Positions 32,916-43,188 are shown, numbered from the stretch's first letter. The stretch is 64,000 nucleotides of DNA from Flavobacterium sp. YO12 (GCF_004119495.1 NZ_NRQU01000020.1:1-64000), one strand, 5' to 3'. The notes: generated by a model from the letters alone, not told the origin. Numbers and translations are program-made.

Positions 32916-35516
32916 TTATTTACTTACTTCAACAAAAGTAAACATCCACTTTACTGGATTTTGCCAATCTTTACCTTTAAAAACTCCAACGGGCAGTTTA
33001 ATTCTCACTGTATTCCATCCTTTTTTTAATGCAATTTTTGTTGGATCTCTAAATTCATATCCTTCGTCACTCAATGGAATTTCTGAATTACCTTTCATAT
33101 CAGGATGTTTCCAAATTGGTGGATTTACCAATAAATTATTCACCCAAACTGCGCTGTTTAAATTACTCCAAGTACCAGCAGCCGGCGAATCTGTACTCAT
33201 TGAACGTGATAAATTATTAAAGCCTATCCAAAATTCCTGTTCTTTGTCTTCATCACTCCAAATTTGAGTTTGAGCATACCAAGTTGTATTTTCTTGCGGC
33301 TTCTCGATCACGCCCGAAATTTGCGGTGCCCACCAATGTCTCATAACCAAAGCACCGCCAACAGCTTTGTAAACTGTTTTTTCTTTTACTGTATTAAATG
33401 ACTGTTTTTCGAATGCAAAAGCTTTTGACAAATCTCCTTTATTATCATAAGGTCCATAAATATCCCAAACTAAATCTGCCTGCTTAACATAATTAAAAGG
33501 CAGGTTTTTAAAATATTGTTTTTTTTGATCTAATAAACGGTTTTCAAACACTGCAAATGATTTAGCTCTTTCGCTTTCGGGCTGACCAATAACTGCCGTC
33601 CAGCCTGCATAACCGCCGCCTTGCCAACTGCGTTCTGCAAAAGCCAGCATACCGGGATAAACGGGATTCATTTTCATAACATCTTCTTCATTCGCCGCAG
33701 CTCTATCGTTCCATACACAAACAGTGCCTCCTAAAGCATTTTCATTACCCTCAGTTAAATTACATATTTGACGATTAAAAATTGTAACAACACTTTCTAA
33801 AGGATCCATATGATTTAGATACAAGTGTCTAGAATCTAAATATTTTATGTTTTTATTTTTACTAACACTTGTCGCGCCTTCCATCCAAAGCTGACGAATT
33901 ACTCCATCGTTAAAATTCCCACCGGGCTCCCATCCTATTACTTTTTTACCTAAACTTTCAGTCAAAGCAATAACTTCTGGCAAAAATTTCTGATTGGTTA
34001 TTTTAACTTCATCGGCACCTAAATGCAGATAAGGAACATCATAAGTCGCACAAAATTCTTTGATTATATTTTTTACAATTTCTAAACCTGCATCACTTTG
34101 CATATCGACTCCCATTGCTCTTTTGAACGCTGCACTATGTCCAGGCATATCAATTTCAGGAACCAAAGTTATGTATCGCTCTTTGCAATACTTAATAAGT
34201 TCTTTTAAATCGCTTTCTGTATAATACTCTCCTTTATCACGAAGCATATATTCTGGAGCTGTTAACTGCGGATATAACTTACTTTGCAAACGCCATGCAA
34301 TATCTTCTGTAGGATGAAAATGAAAGATATTTAATTTATACGCTGCCATAACATCTATTTGCTGTTTCAAAAGCGCAACAGATTGGTAATTTCTTCCCAC
34401 ATCTACCATAAATCCGCGCCATGCAAAGGCAGGCCAATCGGTAATATCAGAAGCATCTACAAAGGTATTATCCCGCATTAATTGCAGTAAGGTTTGAATA
34501 CCATTAAAAATTCCCTGCGAAGTATTGGCTGTAAGAATTATTCTATCTGATGTTGCTTCTAAGTGATACGCCTCTGACTGATTTTTTGGAGCGGAAACAT
34601 TCCCTAAACACAGCTGAATATATTTTTCATTGTATGCCGTTTTATTTGTCACTTTTACCCTCAATCCTTTTTGCTCCATAGCTTCTTTCAACACCAAAGC
34701 TTCTTTCTCTAAAGCTGGATTATCAACGAGAATTGCTGTTTCTGCAGTTAACGAAAAAGCACCTGTTTTCCAATTCAACTGTTGTGGCTTTGGCAGTAAC
34801 GAAGGTTTTGATTCTAGATCAAAAACATCAGGATAAACTAAATGCTTCCACAACAAATAGCCGTCTCCCTTAAGATGCAAACCGTCATTAGTTAACTCTT
34901 TTCTTAGCTTTCCGTTTTCATCACAAAAGGAAGTGTGCAAATCAATATAAGTATATTGATAAACAGCCGAATTTTGTTTCAAAACAGCATTTAAGCGCTT
35001 TATCTGTTCTCCTTTGCCTGTATGGTTTTCAAATTTTTTATAGAAATCATTTACAGGTAATATGCTTTGCACAAACAATTTTGTCGATGGAGATTCTTGT
35101 TTTAAATACGAAACAATTTTTACAATATTTTTAAAAATACTATCGGTCGAAATATTCCTTGACAAATCATTAACTCCAATCAATAAAAAAACTTTTTCAG
35201 GTTTTCTAATGGCAATTTCATCAATTCGATTCAAAACTGCGGCACTTACATCACTGCTTATTCCACGATTTTTTATCCGATTATCTGCAAATAATTCAGC
35301 CCACTCTGCGCCATTTGTAATACTGTTTCCAACAAAAACAATGTCGTTTTTTGTCAATGGAAGTGTTCTAAAATGAGAAACGCGCTGATGATAAAAAGTA
35401 GAAAACAAACTATCCGGCAATACTGTTTTTTTTATCTGACCATTTGCACTTATCGTGGCACACAGCATAACAATCATTGCAAAATGAAACCAGTTGTATT
35501 TTTTATAATAATTCAT
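32916..35516 (-). CDS. SGNH hydrolase-GH20 beta-N-acetylhexosaminidase fusion
   Basis: This 866-aa exported protein has a signal peptide to about residue 26 and two catalytic modules. Residues about 55-230 are an SGNH/GDSL esterase: GNSIT with Ser65, GVND (114-117), and the Asp211-x-x-His214 pair in NDGLHLKGDGY. Residues about 238-600 are a GH20 unit: a beta-rich N-domain, then WRGFMVDVGRNY, HFHPTEDIAWRL and the catalytic Asp502-Glu503 pair in HLGADEV. A C-terminal beta domain (about 680-866) is probably carbohydrate-binding. It could de-acetylate or de-esterify and then release terminal HexNAc from glycans. It is divergent from a susC-susD pair, consistent with a polysaccharide utilisation locus. 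Confidence 0.9.
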   Translation of the reverse strand: MNYYKKYNWFHFAMIVMLCATISANGQIKKTVLPDSLFSTFYHQRVSHFRTLPLTKNDIVFVGNSITNGAEWAELFADNRIKNRGISSDVSAAVLNRIDEIAIRKPEKVFLLIGVNDLSRNISTDSIFKNIVKIVSYLKQESPSTKLFVQSILPVNDFYKKFENHTGKGEQIKRLNAVLKQNSAVYQYTYIDLHTSFCDENGKLRKELTNDGLHLKGDGYLLWKHLVYPDVFDLESKPSLLPKPQQLNWKTGAFSLTAETAILVDNPALEKEALVLKEAMEQKGLRVKVTNKTAYNEKYIQLCLGNVSAPKNQSEAYHLEATSDRIILTANTSQGIFNGIQTLLQLMRDNTFVDASDITDWPAFAWRGFMVDVGRNYQSVALLKQQIDVMAAYKLNIFHFHPTEDIAWRLQSKLYPQLTAPEYMLRDKGEYYTESDLKELIKYCKERYITLVPEIDMPGHSAAFKRAMGVDMQSDAGLEIVKNIIKEFCATYDVPYLHLGADEVKITNQKFLPEVIALTESLGKKVIGWEPGGNFNDGVIRQLWMEGATSVSKNKNIKYLDSRHLYLNHMDPLESVVTIFNRQICNLTEGNENALGGTVCVWNDRAAANEEDVMKMNPVYPGMLAFAERSWQGGGYAGWTAVIGQPESERAKSFAVFENRLLDQKKQYFKNLPFNYVKQADLVWDIYGPYDNKGDLSKAFAFEKQSFNTVKEKTVYKAVGGALVMRHWWAPQISGVIEKPQENTTWYAQTQIWSDEDKEQEFWIGFNNLSRSMSTDSPAAGTWSNLNSAVWVNNLLVNPPIWKHPDMKGNSEIPLSDEGYEFRDPTKIALKKGWNTVRIKLPVGVFKGKDWQNPVKWMFTFVEVSK

Positions 35517-35965
35517 AATTCAATTCTAATTTTCTCATTTTAAATAGTCGTTCTTCAAATCTAATTTAAAAACATTCCAAAATAATTACTTCTTCTCCCT
35601 TAATTATTCTTTTACAATCACACTGTTAATTTAGAGAATTATACATCAACAAACCTGCTCGATCCTCCTTTGGCAAGATTATTTTCAAACTCTCATTATC
35701 ACAGTGCAATTACAGCTAGTCATTATTAAAACTTTTTATTTCATTTTTCTTTTTCTTTCATTTCATCAAACAAATCCTCTTCTTTTTAGTCTTTTTCATT
35801 TCAGTAAATTGAATATTTCCTAAATATCATTCCTCCTATCTGATTTTCAAAAACATTATTTTTTTAGCTGAAACAAAAAACTAAAACCCGTTTTTATTTA
35901 ATAAAATATTTTAATATTTAACAAATGTATATATTATTATTTAAGAAAAAAAGCAAAACAGTAAA

Positions 35966-35983
35966 AATGTGTTCGAACACATT
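35966..35983. promoter_or_regulatory. Perfect 18-bp palindrome, operator candidate
   Basis: AATGTGTTCGAACACATT is identical to its reverse complement. A central CG with flanking symmetry is the form of LacI-type operators. It sits in the gap between the hexosaminidase and susC genes; no LacI-family gene is in this window. Confidence 0.5.
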
Positions 35984-36132
35984 ATACATAAACACGAATT
36001 AATAAAAATATTTAAAATGTTTTATTTTAAGATAAAAAATTACAATACAACAATATAAGCGTTATTATCTGATTTCTTTACGGTTTACCTCATTGTTAAA
36101 AAATACTTAATAAATTTTTTTTAATAATTAGA

Positions 36133-36181
36133 TTGATTTATTAAAAACATTTCATACGTTTACAACCTAGAAAAACGTTTT
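36133..36181 (+). promoter_or_regulatory. Candidate susC promoter with overlapping palindrome
   Basis: TTG at 36133-36135, 19 bp, then TACGTTTA (one mismatch to TAnnTTTG) at 36155-36162, followed by the palindrome AAAACGTTTT at 36172-36181, where the transcript would start. It implies a leader of nearly 490 nt. Confidence 0.4.
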
Positions 36182-36658
36182 AGTCAAAATCATTTAGTTC
36201 TTTTTTGATCTTTTGCTCTTTTATGCAGTAAAAATGGAACCATAATATTTTAGCACAATCAACTAAAACCAACATAGAAATACTATCGCAAGAAAAGAAT
36301 CCTCCCTTCTTTGAGCAATAGGTAATCTTGAAAGTTATTTACATTGAAATAACTGACTTGATTTGATTATAAACAACACATCAAAAAGGAAAAGAAGTTT
36401 TACTGGAACGTTTTGATTGAAGTTTATAAGTACTAAAAGAACACTAAACCAGTATTTAGAAAGAAAGGATATCAATATAAAAACAACAAGCCAATTTGAC
36501 TAAAACGGGGAAACCCTTTTTTATACTTTTTTTTCATAAAAAAGCCAGCAGATGCTGCGAACACTACTGGCCGATTTCTTCTTATTAAGAAATATAGATT
36601 GGAAAAAATAAACATGACCACGAAGGAAAATTATTATTAACCAAACCATTACAAAAGT

Positions 36659-39600
36659 ATGAAATTACTACCAAAAAGCAAGCCTGAGAATTATTGGCTT
36701 ATGCCTAAATTAGGGAACGTTATCAAATTAACGCCCTTATTTTTGATACCTTTTACTATACAGGTATCGGCAGCAAAATCTACTGCAGCAACTATTTTAT
36801 CAGAAAAAAATGAAATAGTAAAAGCAGCAAATGACAGAACGACAATTAAATCATCTTTATTTCAAAAACAAATAAAAGGAAAGGTACTCGACGAGGCTGG
36901 AAACCCACTGCCTGGAGCAAATATTGTTGTTAAGGGAACTAAAGTTTCAACTCAAACTGACTTCAACGGTAACTTTGAATTAAATGTTCCTGAGGGCGCT
37001 ACAAAACTTATTGTTTCTTACATCGGTATGGATCAGCAGGAATTAACTATTGGAGCTTCATCAATTACAGTTGTCTTAAAAGAATCGGGACAAAAATTAA
37101 ACGAGATTGTTGTTGTGGGTTATGGTACTCAGAAAAAATCTAAAATAACGGGTTCTGTATCAAAACTAGATAATAGAGTTTTAGAAACTGGAGTACGTTC
37201 TAATCCTGCTTCGGCTCTGGCTGGTACAATCCCAGGCTTAAGAGTGCAGCAAGCTTCAGGAAGTCCTGGTGCTGTTCCTGTCATCACTTTACGTGGAGGA
37301 ACTAATTACGACGGAAGCGGATCTCCATTAGTAATGGTAGACGGTTTTTTGAGAGCTAGTTTCAGCGAAATCAATCCTGATGACATTGCTTCTATCGAAG
37401 TTTTAAAAGATGCTTCGGCAACTGCTATTTATGGTGCTAGAGCCAATAATGGAGTTATTTTGATTACTACCAAAAAAGGTAAAGCGGGTGTTTCGAATAT
37501 CACTATAAATACAAATCTTGGTATCAATACTTTAAATATACCATTTGATTTTATCAATGCACAAGAATATTTATACTGGTCTAGAAAAGCTATTCAGACT
37601 TCTGGTTCCTATGACGCCAGCCGTCTTAGTCAGTTAAATTCTACTGGGCCATTTGGTACTGGAAATTTATATAAAGATGCATCTGGAAATATTCTTGATG
37701 GTAATAAAAACGCATCTGCTGTATGGAGCCCAATGTTTAGAAACCCAAGTAACGAAGAGTTATTGGGACAAGGCTGGCAGAGTATGACTGATCCTGTTCG
37801 TACAAATGCTGCTGGAGCTTACGACCCGAATGGTACCAATAAGGAAATCATTTTCAAAGATTTTAACTATAAAGACTACGCTCTTCGACCTCAGGGTATA
37901 ACTAAAGATATTAATTTATCTATGACAGGCGGAAGTGAAAAAGGCAGTTATTATGCCGGTATTGGTTCTTATAACGAAGAAGGTTTACCAATTAATACTT
38001 TTTACAAAAGGCTGACTTTTGTTTTTAATGGTGATTATAAAATAAAGCCTTGGCTGACTTCTACTTCTGGCTTGAACTTCGCAACAGCGCAATGGAGAGG
38101 TCCGCAAACAAATGGCGAAAGCAATTATTTAACTCGTTCTCTAGGCGCACCGCCAACAATGAGAGGAACGAATGCTAATGGAGATTTATTAGTAGGAAGA
38201 GATTATACAGATGGTAATCCAGCTGTTAATGATGATAAGTTCATCCGCAAAAACCAAACTGATAAATTTACAATGACCCAATCTTTTAAAGCTGATATAT
38301 TAAAAAATCTATATTTTAGAACTAGTGCCAACTGGTTTTATAATGAAGGTTTTTATGAATCGTTCAATAAAGATTTCTTATCAAGCCCTAACAACATCAA
38401 CAAAACCCGTTCTTCGTCGGCTCAATTTGACCGATCATTCAGCCAGACTTATAATGGTACTTTAAACTACAATACTGATTTCTTAGGAAAAAATCATGTT
38501 GATGCTATGATTGGAGCAGAATACTACGACATCTATTCAAATGGTGTTTCCGCTGCAGGTTCAGGCGCACCATCTGATGATTTTATGGATTTACAGTACA
38601 CAAGTTCAGACAAAGACAAAAGAAGTATTGACACTTACCACACGCGTCAACGCATTTTATCTTTCTTTGGCCGTGTCACATATGATTATAATGAAAAATA
38701 CTTAGCAACTTTTACCATCAGACGTGACGGATACTCTAAACTGCTAAATAATCGCTGGGGTAATTTCCCTGGAATATCTGTAGGTTGGAATGTACATAAA
38801 GAAAGCTTCTTAAGCGATTCTAAAATAATCAATACTTTAAAACTAAGAGCGAGCTATGGTCAAAACGGAAACGTGAGCGACAACCTTATTGGCCCATACC
38901 AATTGCAAGGATCATACGGAAGCAGTAAATATGACGGAACTGTTGGCTATCAGCTTAACGGACTTCCTTTTCCTGATTTATTATGGGAACGTTCTGCAAC
39001 ATATGAGTTTGGTCTAGACACGCGTTTATTTAACAGATTAGATCTTTCGCTAGCTTATTATAATAGACAAACACAAGACAAAATTTCAAGCTTCACTCTG
39101 CCAGCTACCTCAGGCATAACATCAATTACTACAAACTTAGGTAATATGCAAAACAAAGGTTTAGAGGTTGATTTGAATTACAAAGTCATCAAAACGGCTG
39201 ATTTCTCATTAGATTTTAATGCAAATGCAGCTTACAATGTTAACAAAATATTGAAACTGCCAAACAATGGTTTAGAAAACAATAGAGTTGGCGGAAGTCA
39301 GGTTACAGATAAAGATGGTAATTTAATTTGGGTTGGCGGTCTGCAAGAAGGTCAAGATCCAAACGTTGCTTATGCTTATGTTGCCGAAGGTATTATTAGA
39401 ACTCAAGCTGACTTAGATTCTTACGCTTTAAAATTAAGAGATTTAATTGGCGCTAAAGTTTTGGTTCATCCAGATGTTTATAATGCAATGAGTTCTTCTG
39501 AAAAAGCGCTGGCTTACCCTATAGCTTTAGGTGATGTAAAATGGAAAGATGTAAACGGAGATGGCATTATCAATAGTTATGACAGAGAATATATGGGACG

Positions 39601-40102
39601 AACTGTTCCTAGAGTAACTGGTGGTTTTGGTTTTTACACAACTTACAAAGGTTTTGCTTTTAGCTCTCGTTTTGACTATGCTTTAGGCTTTGTTCAATAT
39701 GACGGTCCTAGATCTTGGTTTTTAAGTAATGCACAAGGAACATTTAATACGACCAAAGAAGTTTTTGACACTTGGACTCCTGAGAATCCAAATGCTAAAT
39801 ACCCAACATATTACTGGGCTGATCAATTGTTTAAAAACAATACTATGCGTACTTCGAGCATGTTTTACAATAAGGCAGATTATCTATCCTTTAGAGAAAT
39901 CAGTTTATCGTATTCATTGCCTGCTGACTTATTAACTAAATTAAAAATAGAAGGAATCAAGCTTACTTTAACTGGACAGAATTTAGGTTACATAAGTAAA
40001 TCAACTTTGTTTTCGCCAGAGAAAACAGATCAAGGGATAAATGTTACTGGGGGCTATCCGTTACCTCGTACTATGGTTTTTGGTGTTCAAATTATTTTAT
40101 AA
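36659..40102 (+). CDS. SusC/RagA family TonB-dependent outer-membrane transporter
   Basis: This 1147-aa protein starts with an extended signal sequence (to about residue 40, VIKLTPLFLIPFTIQVSAA). Residues about 70-150 are the carboxypeptidase-like regulatory domain (KGKVLDEAGNPLPGANIVVK). A TonB plug follows at about 165-280, with the SusC-specific LKDASATAIYGARANNGVIL. The rest is a 22-strand outer-membrane barrel. SusC proteins import glycan oligosaccharides with a SusD lipoprotein lid. The next gene is a susD, 9 bp away, and an SGNH-GH20 enzyme gene lies divergently upstream, so the cargo may be an N-acetylhexosamine-containing glycan (inference). The leader is unusually long. Confidence 0.95.
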   Translation: MKLLPKSKPENYWLMPKLGNVIKLTPLFLIPFTIQVSAAKSTAATILSEKNEIVKAANDRTTIKSSLFQKQIKGKVLDEAGNPLPGANIVVKGTKVSTQTDFNGNFELNVPEGATKLIVSYIGMDQQELTIGASSITVVLKESGQKLNEIVVVGYGTQKKSKITGSVSKLDNRVLETGVRSNPASALAGTIPGLRVQQASGSPGAVPVITLRGGTNYDGSGSPLVMVDGFLRASFSEINPDDIASIEVLKDASATAIYGARANNGVILITTKKGKAGVSNITINTNLGINTLNIPFDFINAQEYLYWSRKAIQTSGSYDASRLSQLNSTGPFGTGNLYKDASGNILDGNKNASAVWSPMFRNPSNEELLGQGWQSMTDPVRTNAAGAYDPNGTNKEIIFKDFNYKDYALRPQGITKDINLSMTGGSEKGSYYAGIGSYNEEGLPINTFYKRLTFVFNGDYKIKPWLTSTSGLNFATAQWRGPQTNGESNYLTRSLGAPPTMRGTNANGDLLVGRDYTDGNPAVNDDKFIRKNQTDKFTMTQSFKADILKNLYFRTSANWFYNEGFYESFNKDFLSSPNNINKTRSSSAQFDRSFSQTYNGTLNYNTDFLGKNHVDAMIGAEYYDIYSNGVSAAGSGAPSDDFMDLQYTSSDKDKRSIDTYHTRQRILSFFGRVTYDYNEKYLATFTIRRDGYSKLLNNRWGNFPGISVGWNVHKESFLSDSKIINTLKLRASYGQNGNVSDNLIGPYQLQGSYGSSKYDGTVGYQLNGLPFPDLLWERSATYEFGLDTRLFNRLDLSLAYYNRQTQDKISSFTLPATSGITSITTNLGNMQNKGLEVDLNYKVIKTADFSLDFNANAAYNVNKILKLPNNGLENNRVGGSQVTDKDGNLIWVGGLQEGQDPNVAYAYVAEGIIRTQADLDSYALKLRDLIGAKVLVHPDVYNAMSSSEKALAYPIALGDVKWKDVNGDGIINSYDREYMGRTVPRVTGGFGFYTTYKGFAFSSRFDYALGFVQYDGPRSWFLSNAQGTFNTTKEVFDTWTPENPNAKYPTYYWADQLFKNNTMRTSSMFYNKADYLSFREISLSYSLPADLLTKLKIEGIKLTLTGQNLGYISKSTLFSPEKTDQGINVTGGYPLPRTMVFGVQIIL

Positions 40103-40111
40103 AAAAAAGAT

Positions 40112-41686
40112 ATGAAAAAGATATTAATAGGAATTGCATTTTTAGCGTTGTCAATTACGTTTAATGCCTGCGACAAACTGGATTTAGCTCCAGAAGATTA
40201 TTACGCTAGTGAAAGCTTTTGGAAAACTCCTTCTCAAGTAGATGGAGCAATGGTAGGATTACACAGCCAACTAAGAAGCTATCAATTTACATTGTTTACA
40301 TTAGGAGAACTTAGAGGAGGAACATTAAGAGACGGAACCAGCTTTACTGGAACTGCATCTTTAAACTCAGGATCTATCGTTCGTCAGGATATTAGAGAAT
40401 CATCTCCTGGTATTACAGGCTGGGCAGGACTTTACGCACCTATATTTCAGGTAAACAATTTTATCTATCAAGTAGAAAAAGCCCAATATTTGACTGCTGC
40501 CGACAAAAGTTATTATCTTGGTCAAGCTTATGGTTTAAGAGCGTTTTATTATTTTCAATTGTATCGTACTTACGGGAGACTTCCTGTAACCAAAGAACCT
40601 AAAGTAGCTATTACTACACCTACAACAGCTCAAGATGCTTATTTGCCCCGTACAAAAACAGAAAAAGAAACTTTAGACTTTATCAAAGAAGACGTAACGA
40701 AATCTATTGCAAGTTTTTCTGGAGATTACACCCCTAAAATGCAAAAAGGACAATGGTCTTTGGGAGCTTCACAAATGCTTCAAGCCGAAGTATACCTATG
40801 GTCGGCTAAAGTAAAGATTGATGGAGCCAATCCAACATCTACAGCTTCTGATTTAGCGATTGCAAGAACTGCAGTAGAAGCGGTTATACCTAAATACAGC
40901 TTACAATCAAGCTTTGCCAATGTATTTAACTCAGCCGCTACAGCTTCAATAAAAGGAAATAATGAAATTATTTTTGCTTTGAGATTTGGTTTTGGAGAAG
41001 CAACAAACAGCTATGGTCAATTTATTTACGCTATTACAGATCCATTAGCGGGTTATGTTGATGACAAAGGTGTTGCAATTCCTTCTAACGATCCGTTAAA
41101 GGTAAATGGAGGCGGAACCATTATAAGATACGAGTACAAATATGACTTATATCAAAAATATGAAGCAGCCGACACAAGAGCAAATGTTACTTTCTTAAAC
41201 TTCAACAAAGGAACAGTTCACGCTACCAACTTGCGTAAATTTATTGGAACTATTGTTGATGGCGCGCGTACTTTTTCAGACGACTTCCCTGTTTACCGTC
41301 TTTCTGAAGCTTATTTAATGCTGGCAGAAATAAAAAACAAACAAGGACAAGATCCTTCTGCCGAAATCAACATTATTAGAACCCGCGCTTATGCTGGCGG
41401 CGGCGGTACTGCTCCTGTTTATGCAAATGGTTCTTTTGAACAAAACGAATTGGCAATTTTCGCTGAAAGACAAAAAGAATTCGTAGCCGAAGGAAAAATT
41501 TGGTACGACTTACGCCGTATGCAAGATGCAACTGGAACTCCTTTAGTATTTAGAATAGACCTTCCTTTAGTTGGTGTACTTCAAAATATTGACGGAATAA
41601 ACCATAAAATAATATGGCCAATAGATGTTCCTACTTTGAACAGCGATCCAACTTTAGAACAAAACCCATTATACAAAGGCACTTAA
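40112..41686 (+). CDS. SusD/RagB family nutrient-binding lipoprotein
   Basis: This 524-aa surface lipoprotein has a signal peptide ending at Cys20 (SITFNAC). The mature start DKLDLAPEDYYASESFWKTP is the standard SusD N-terminus. TPR-like helices with AYGLRAFYYFQLYRTYG, and the C-terminal FAERQKEFVAEGKIWYDLRR followed by NPLYKGT, are family landmarks. It binds glycan fragments and caps the SusC barrel. It is co-transcribed with susC and ends at a strong terminator. No further binding proteins or sulfatase genes follow, so the locus is minimal: one enzyme plus SusCD. Confidence 0.95.
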   Translation: MKKILIGIAFLALSITFNACDKLDLAPEDYYASESFWKTPSQVDGAMVGLHSQLRSYQFTLFTLGELRGGTLRDGTSFTGTASLNSGSIVRQDIRESSPGITGWAGLYAPIFQVNNFIYQVEKAQYLTAADKSYYLGQAYGLRAFYYFQLYRTYGRLPVTKEPKVAITTPTTAQDAYLPRTKTEKETLDFIKEDVTKSIASFSGDYTPKMQKGQWSLGASQMLQAEVYLWSAKVKIDGANPTSTASDLAIARTAVEAVIPKYSLQSSFANVFNSAATASIKGNNEIIFALRFGFGEATNSYGQFIYAITDPLAGYVDDKGVAIPSNDPLKVNGGGTIIRYEYKYDLYQKYEAADTRANVTFLNFNKGTVHATNLRKFIGTIVDGARTFSDDFPVYRLSEAYLMLAEIKNKQGQDPSAEINIIRTRAYAGGGGTAPVYANGSFEQNELAIFAERQKEFVAEGKIWYDLRRMQDATGTPLVFRIDLPLVGVLQNIDGINHKIIWPIDVPTLNSDPTLEQNPLYKGT

Positions 41687-41699
41687 TGCTTTTTAACTC

Positions 41700-41736
41700 A
41701 AAGCCCCAGCAAAAATGTTTTGTTGGGGCTTTTTTA
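41700..41736 (+). terminator. Terminator after susD
   Basis: A stem of about 15 bp with one G-T pair (AAGCCCCAGCAAAA near 41701-41714, TTTTGTTGGGGCTT near 41718-41732) is followed by a T run. Confidence 0.93.
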
Positions 41737-41981
41737 TTGACCTTGACGGTACAGAATTCGAACCATTTATTAGAAGATCTAAAGATTTTAAATGATGTTT
41801 AATCTAATATCATGTTTCATTAGGACATTAGTTTAAATATCTAGATATAATTTTAAAAATAATTTATTCTAAAATTAAATTGCAAACCATTAGCTGTCAA
41901 AGAAAATGAGATTATAAAGGACAATTTCATAATTTGAATTTAGAAGTTTCTAATCCTGTTGGAATTTACATTTTTAAATTT

Positions 41982-42923
41982 TTATAATAATTTTATTGGT
42001 ATATAGATATCAATAATATGAAGATTTTCAGGATGTGATTTAGGATCATTTAGATGACTTAAAAAGAAATTTCTATTATCAGGCTGATAACCATTTTCTT
42101 CAAACCATACTTCGTAAATGTAATTCCATGTTTTAAAACATTCAGACATTGGTGCTTCTTTATGGAAAACAGCATATAATCCACCCGTTATTGTAGTACT
42201 GCCAACTATCCCTTCTCCTACTATGTTATCAGGAACAGACAAACATACATCTGCTTGAAGCATTCCAGATAAATTAGCATTGCTTCTATAAACAGTTAAT
42301 GCTTTAGTCTCAGGAAAATTAACTAAATTTCTGTGAGTAGCCCAGCTAAAAAGCTGCTCAAACATTTTACCAAATGTTTCACTATCATGATTATGGATAT
42401 TGAGATTTCTGATATAAATAACACTAAATTCTTCAATTTTTTTGATTTCAAAATCAAGCTTAACAATTTCACTCATTTCATTTTTTTTTAAATTATTTAA
42501 TTTGAGTGCAAGGTAGTCCTCGATTTTTGACTGCATTTTTCCAATATTGCTATCCATTATACCAATATTGCTATTTTTATGACGCTTTCGCCATTCACTT
42601 GGCGTTAAATGCTTTACTTCACGAAAAGCCCTTGAAAAAGATGACATACTTAAAAAACCACAATCAGCAGCAATTTCACTAATCGTTTTTGATGGATTAT
42701 TCATTAAGAAAAACAAAGCTCTCTCTATTTTTGCGTTTTTTATAAATTCATTGATTGTCGTTCCAGTTACAGATTTAAAAATTCTATGGAAATGAAATTT
42801 TGAAAAATTAGAAAGACCAGCCAATTTTTCCAAAGAAAGTTCCTCATGAAGGTTTTCTTTTATATAATCTATACTTTTATTAATTCTAAAGTAATACTCT
42901 TTAATAGACTCTTCCCTTGTCAT
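41982..42923 (-). CDS. AraC-family regulator with GyrI-like effector domain
   Basis: This is a 313-aa protein. Residues about 12-115 form two AraC helix-turn-helix motifs (LSLEKLAGLSNFSKFHFHRIF and ISEIAADCGFLSMSSFSRAF, the second followed by TPSEWRKRH). A linker leads to a GyrI-like/SoxR-effector domain (about 155-313) with KTWNYIYEVWFEENGYQPDN near the end and IDIYIPI at the terminus. This layout matches Rob/SbmC-type regulators that bind small, often hydrophobic or drug-like molecules. It stands alone between the susD terminator and tRNA-Arg, so its target genes are not evident. It is not a hybrid two-component regulator of the type that usually controls SusCD loci. Confidence 0.87.
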   Translation of the reverse strand: MTREESIKEYYFRINKSIDYIKENLHEELSLEKLAGLSNFSKFHFHRIFKSVTGTTINEFIKNAKIERALFFLMNNPSKTISEIAADCGFLSMSSFSRAFREVKHLTPSEWRKRHKNSNIGIMDSNIGKMQSKIEDYLALKLNNLKKNEMSEIVKLDFEIKKIEEFSVIYIRNLNIHNHDSETFGKMFEQLFSWATHRNLVNFPETKALTVYRSNANLSGMLQADVCLSVPDNIVGEGIVGSTTITGGLYAVFHKEAPMSECFKTWNYIYEVWFEENGYQPDNRNFFLSHLNDPKSHPENLHIIDIYIPIKLL

Positions 42924-43154
42924 ACTTGTTGATATGTAATACCTTTTTAACTAAACATTTTAAAATACGCAGACGAATATTGAAGCAAAGTTAAGAATGT
43001 ACCAGAGACATAATATGTTTTTTTAAAGTGATTTTTCAAAGTAAAATTATTCTGTTTATAATTCAAAACCCCATGATCGTGTTCGAACCAAAATCAACTA
43101 TAAATATTGAGCTTGTTAATAGTAAAAAATACGGACAAAATTTTCAAACCATAA

Positions 43155-43188
43155 AAAAAGCCTGAGAACATAAATTCTCAGGCTTTTT
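43155..43188. terminator. Terminator downstream of tRNA-Arg
   Basis: A 14-bp perfect stem (AAAAAGCCTGAGAA at 43155-43168, TTCTCAGGCTTTTT at 43175-43188) has A and T runs on the two sides and serves the minus-strand tRNA. The rest of the 42924-43154 gap shows nothing recognised. Confidence 0.9.

Larger units (their letters stand above)
35517..36658. other. 1.1-kb divergent regulatory region, no gene
   Basis: This very AT-rich gap between the SGNH-GH20 gene and susC has no convincing open frame. It holds an 18-bp palindrome (35966-35983), a candidate susC promoter with an operator-like AAAACGTTTT (36133-36181), and two hairpins in the presumed susC leader (around 36506-36520 and 36544-36572). 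A minus-strand TAGATTTG at 35556-35563 may be the -7 box of the hexosaminidase gene. Confidence 0.6.

Noticed and set aside
36614..36640. Eight-codon leader peptide frame before susC
   Set aside because: It is too short to support without translation data, and no adjacent attenuator structure depends on it.
43078..43092. TGTTCGAACC resembling the 18-bp palindrome at 35966
   Set aside because: Only half the palindrome matches, and the same bases occur in the T arm of tRNAs, so a chance match is likely.
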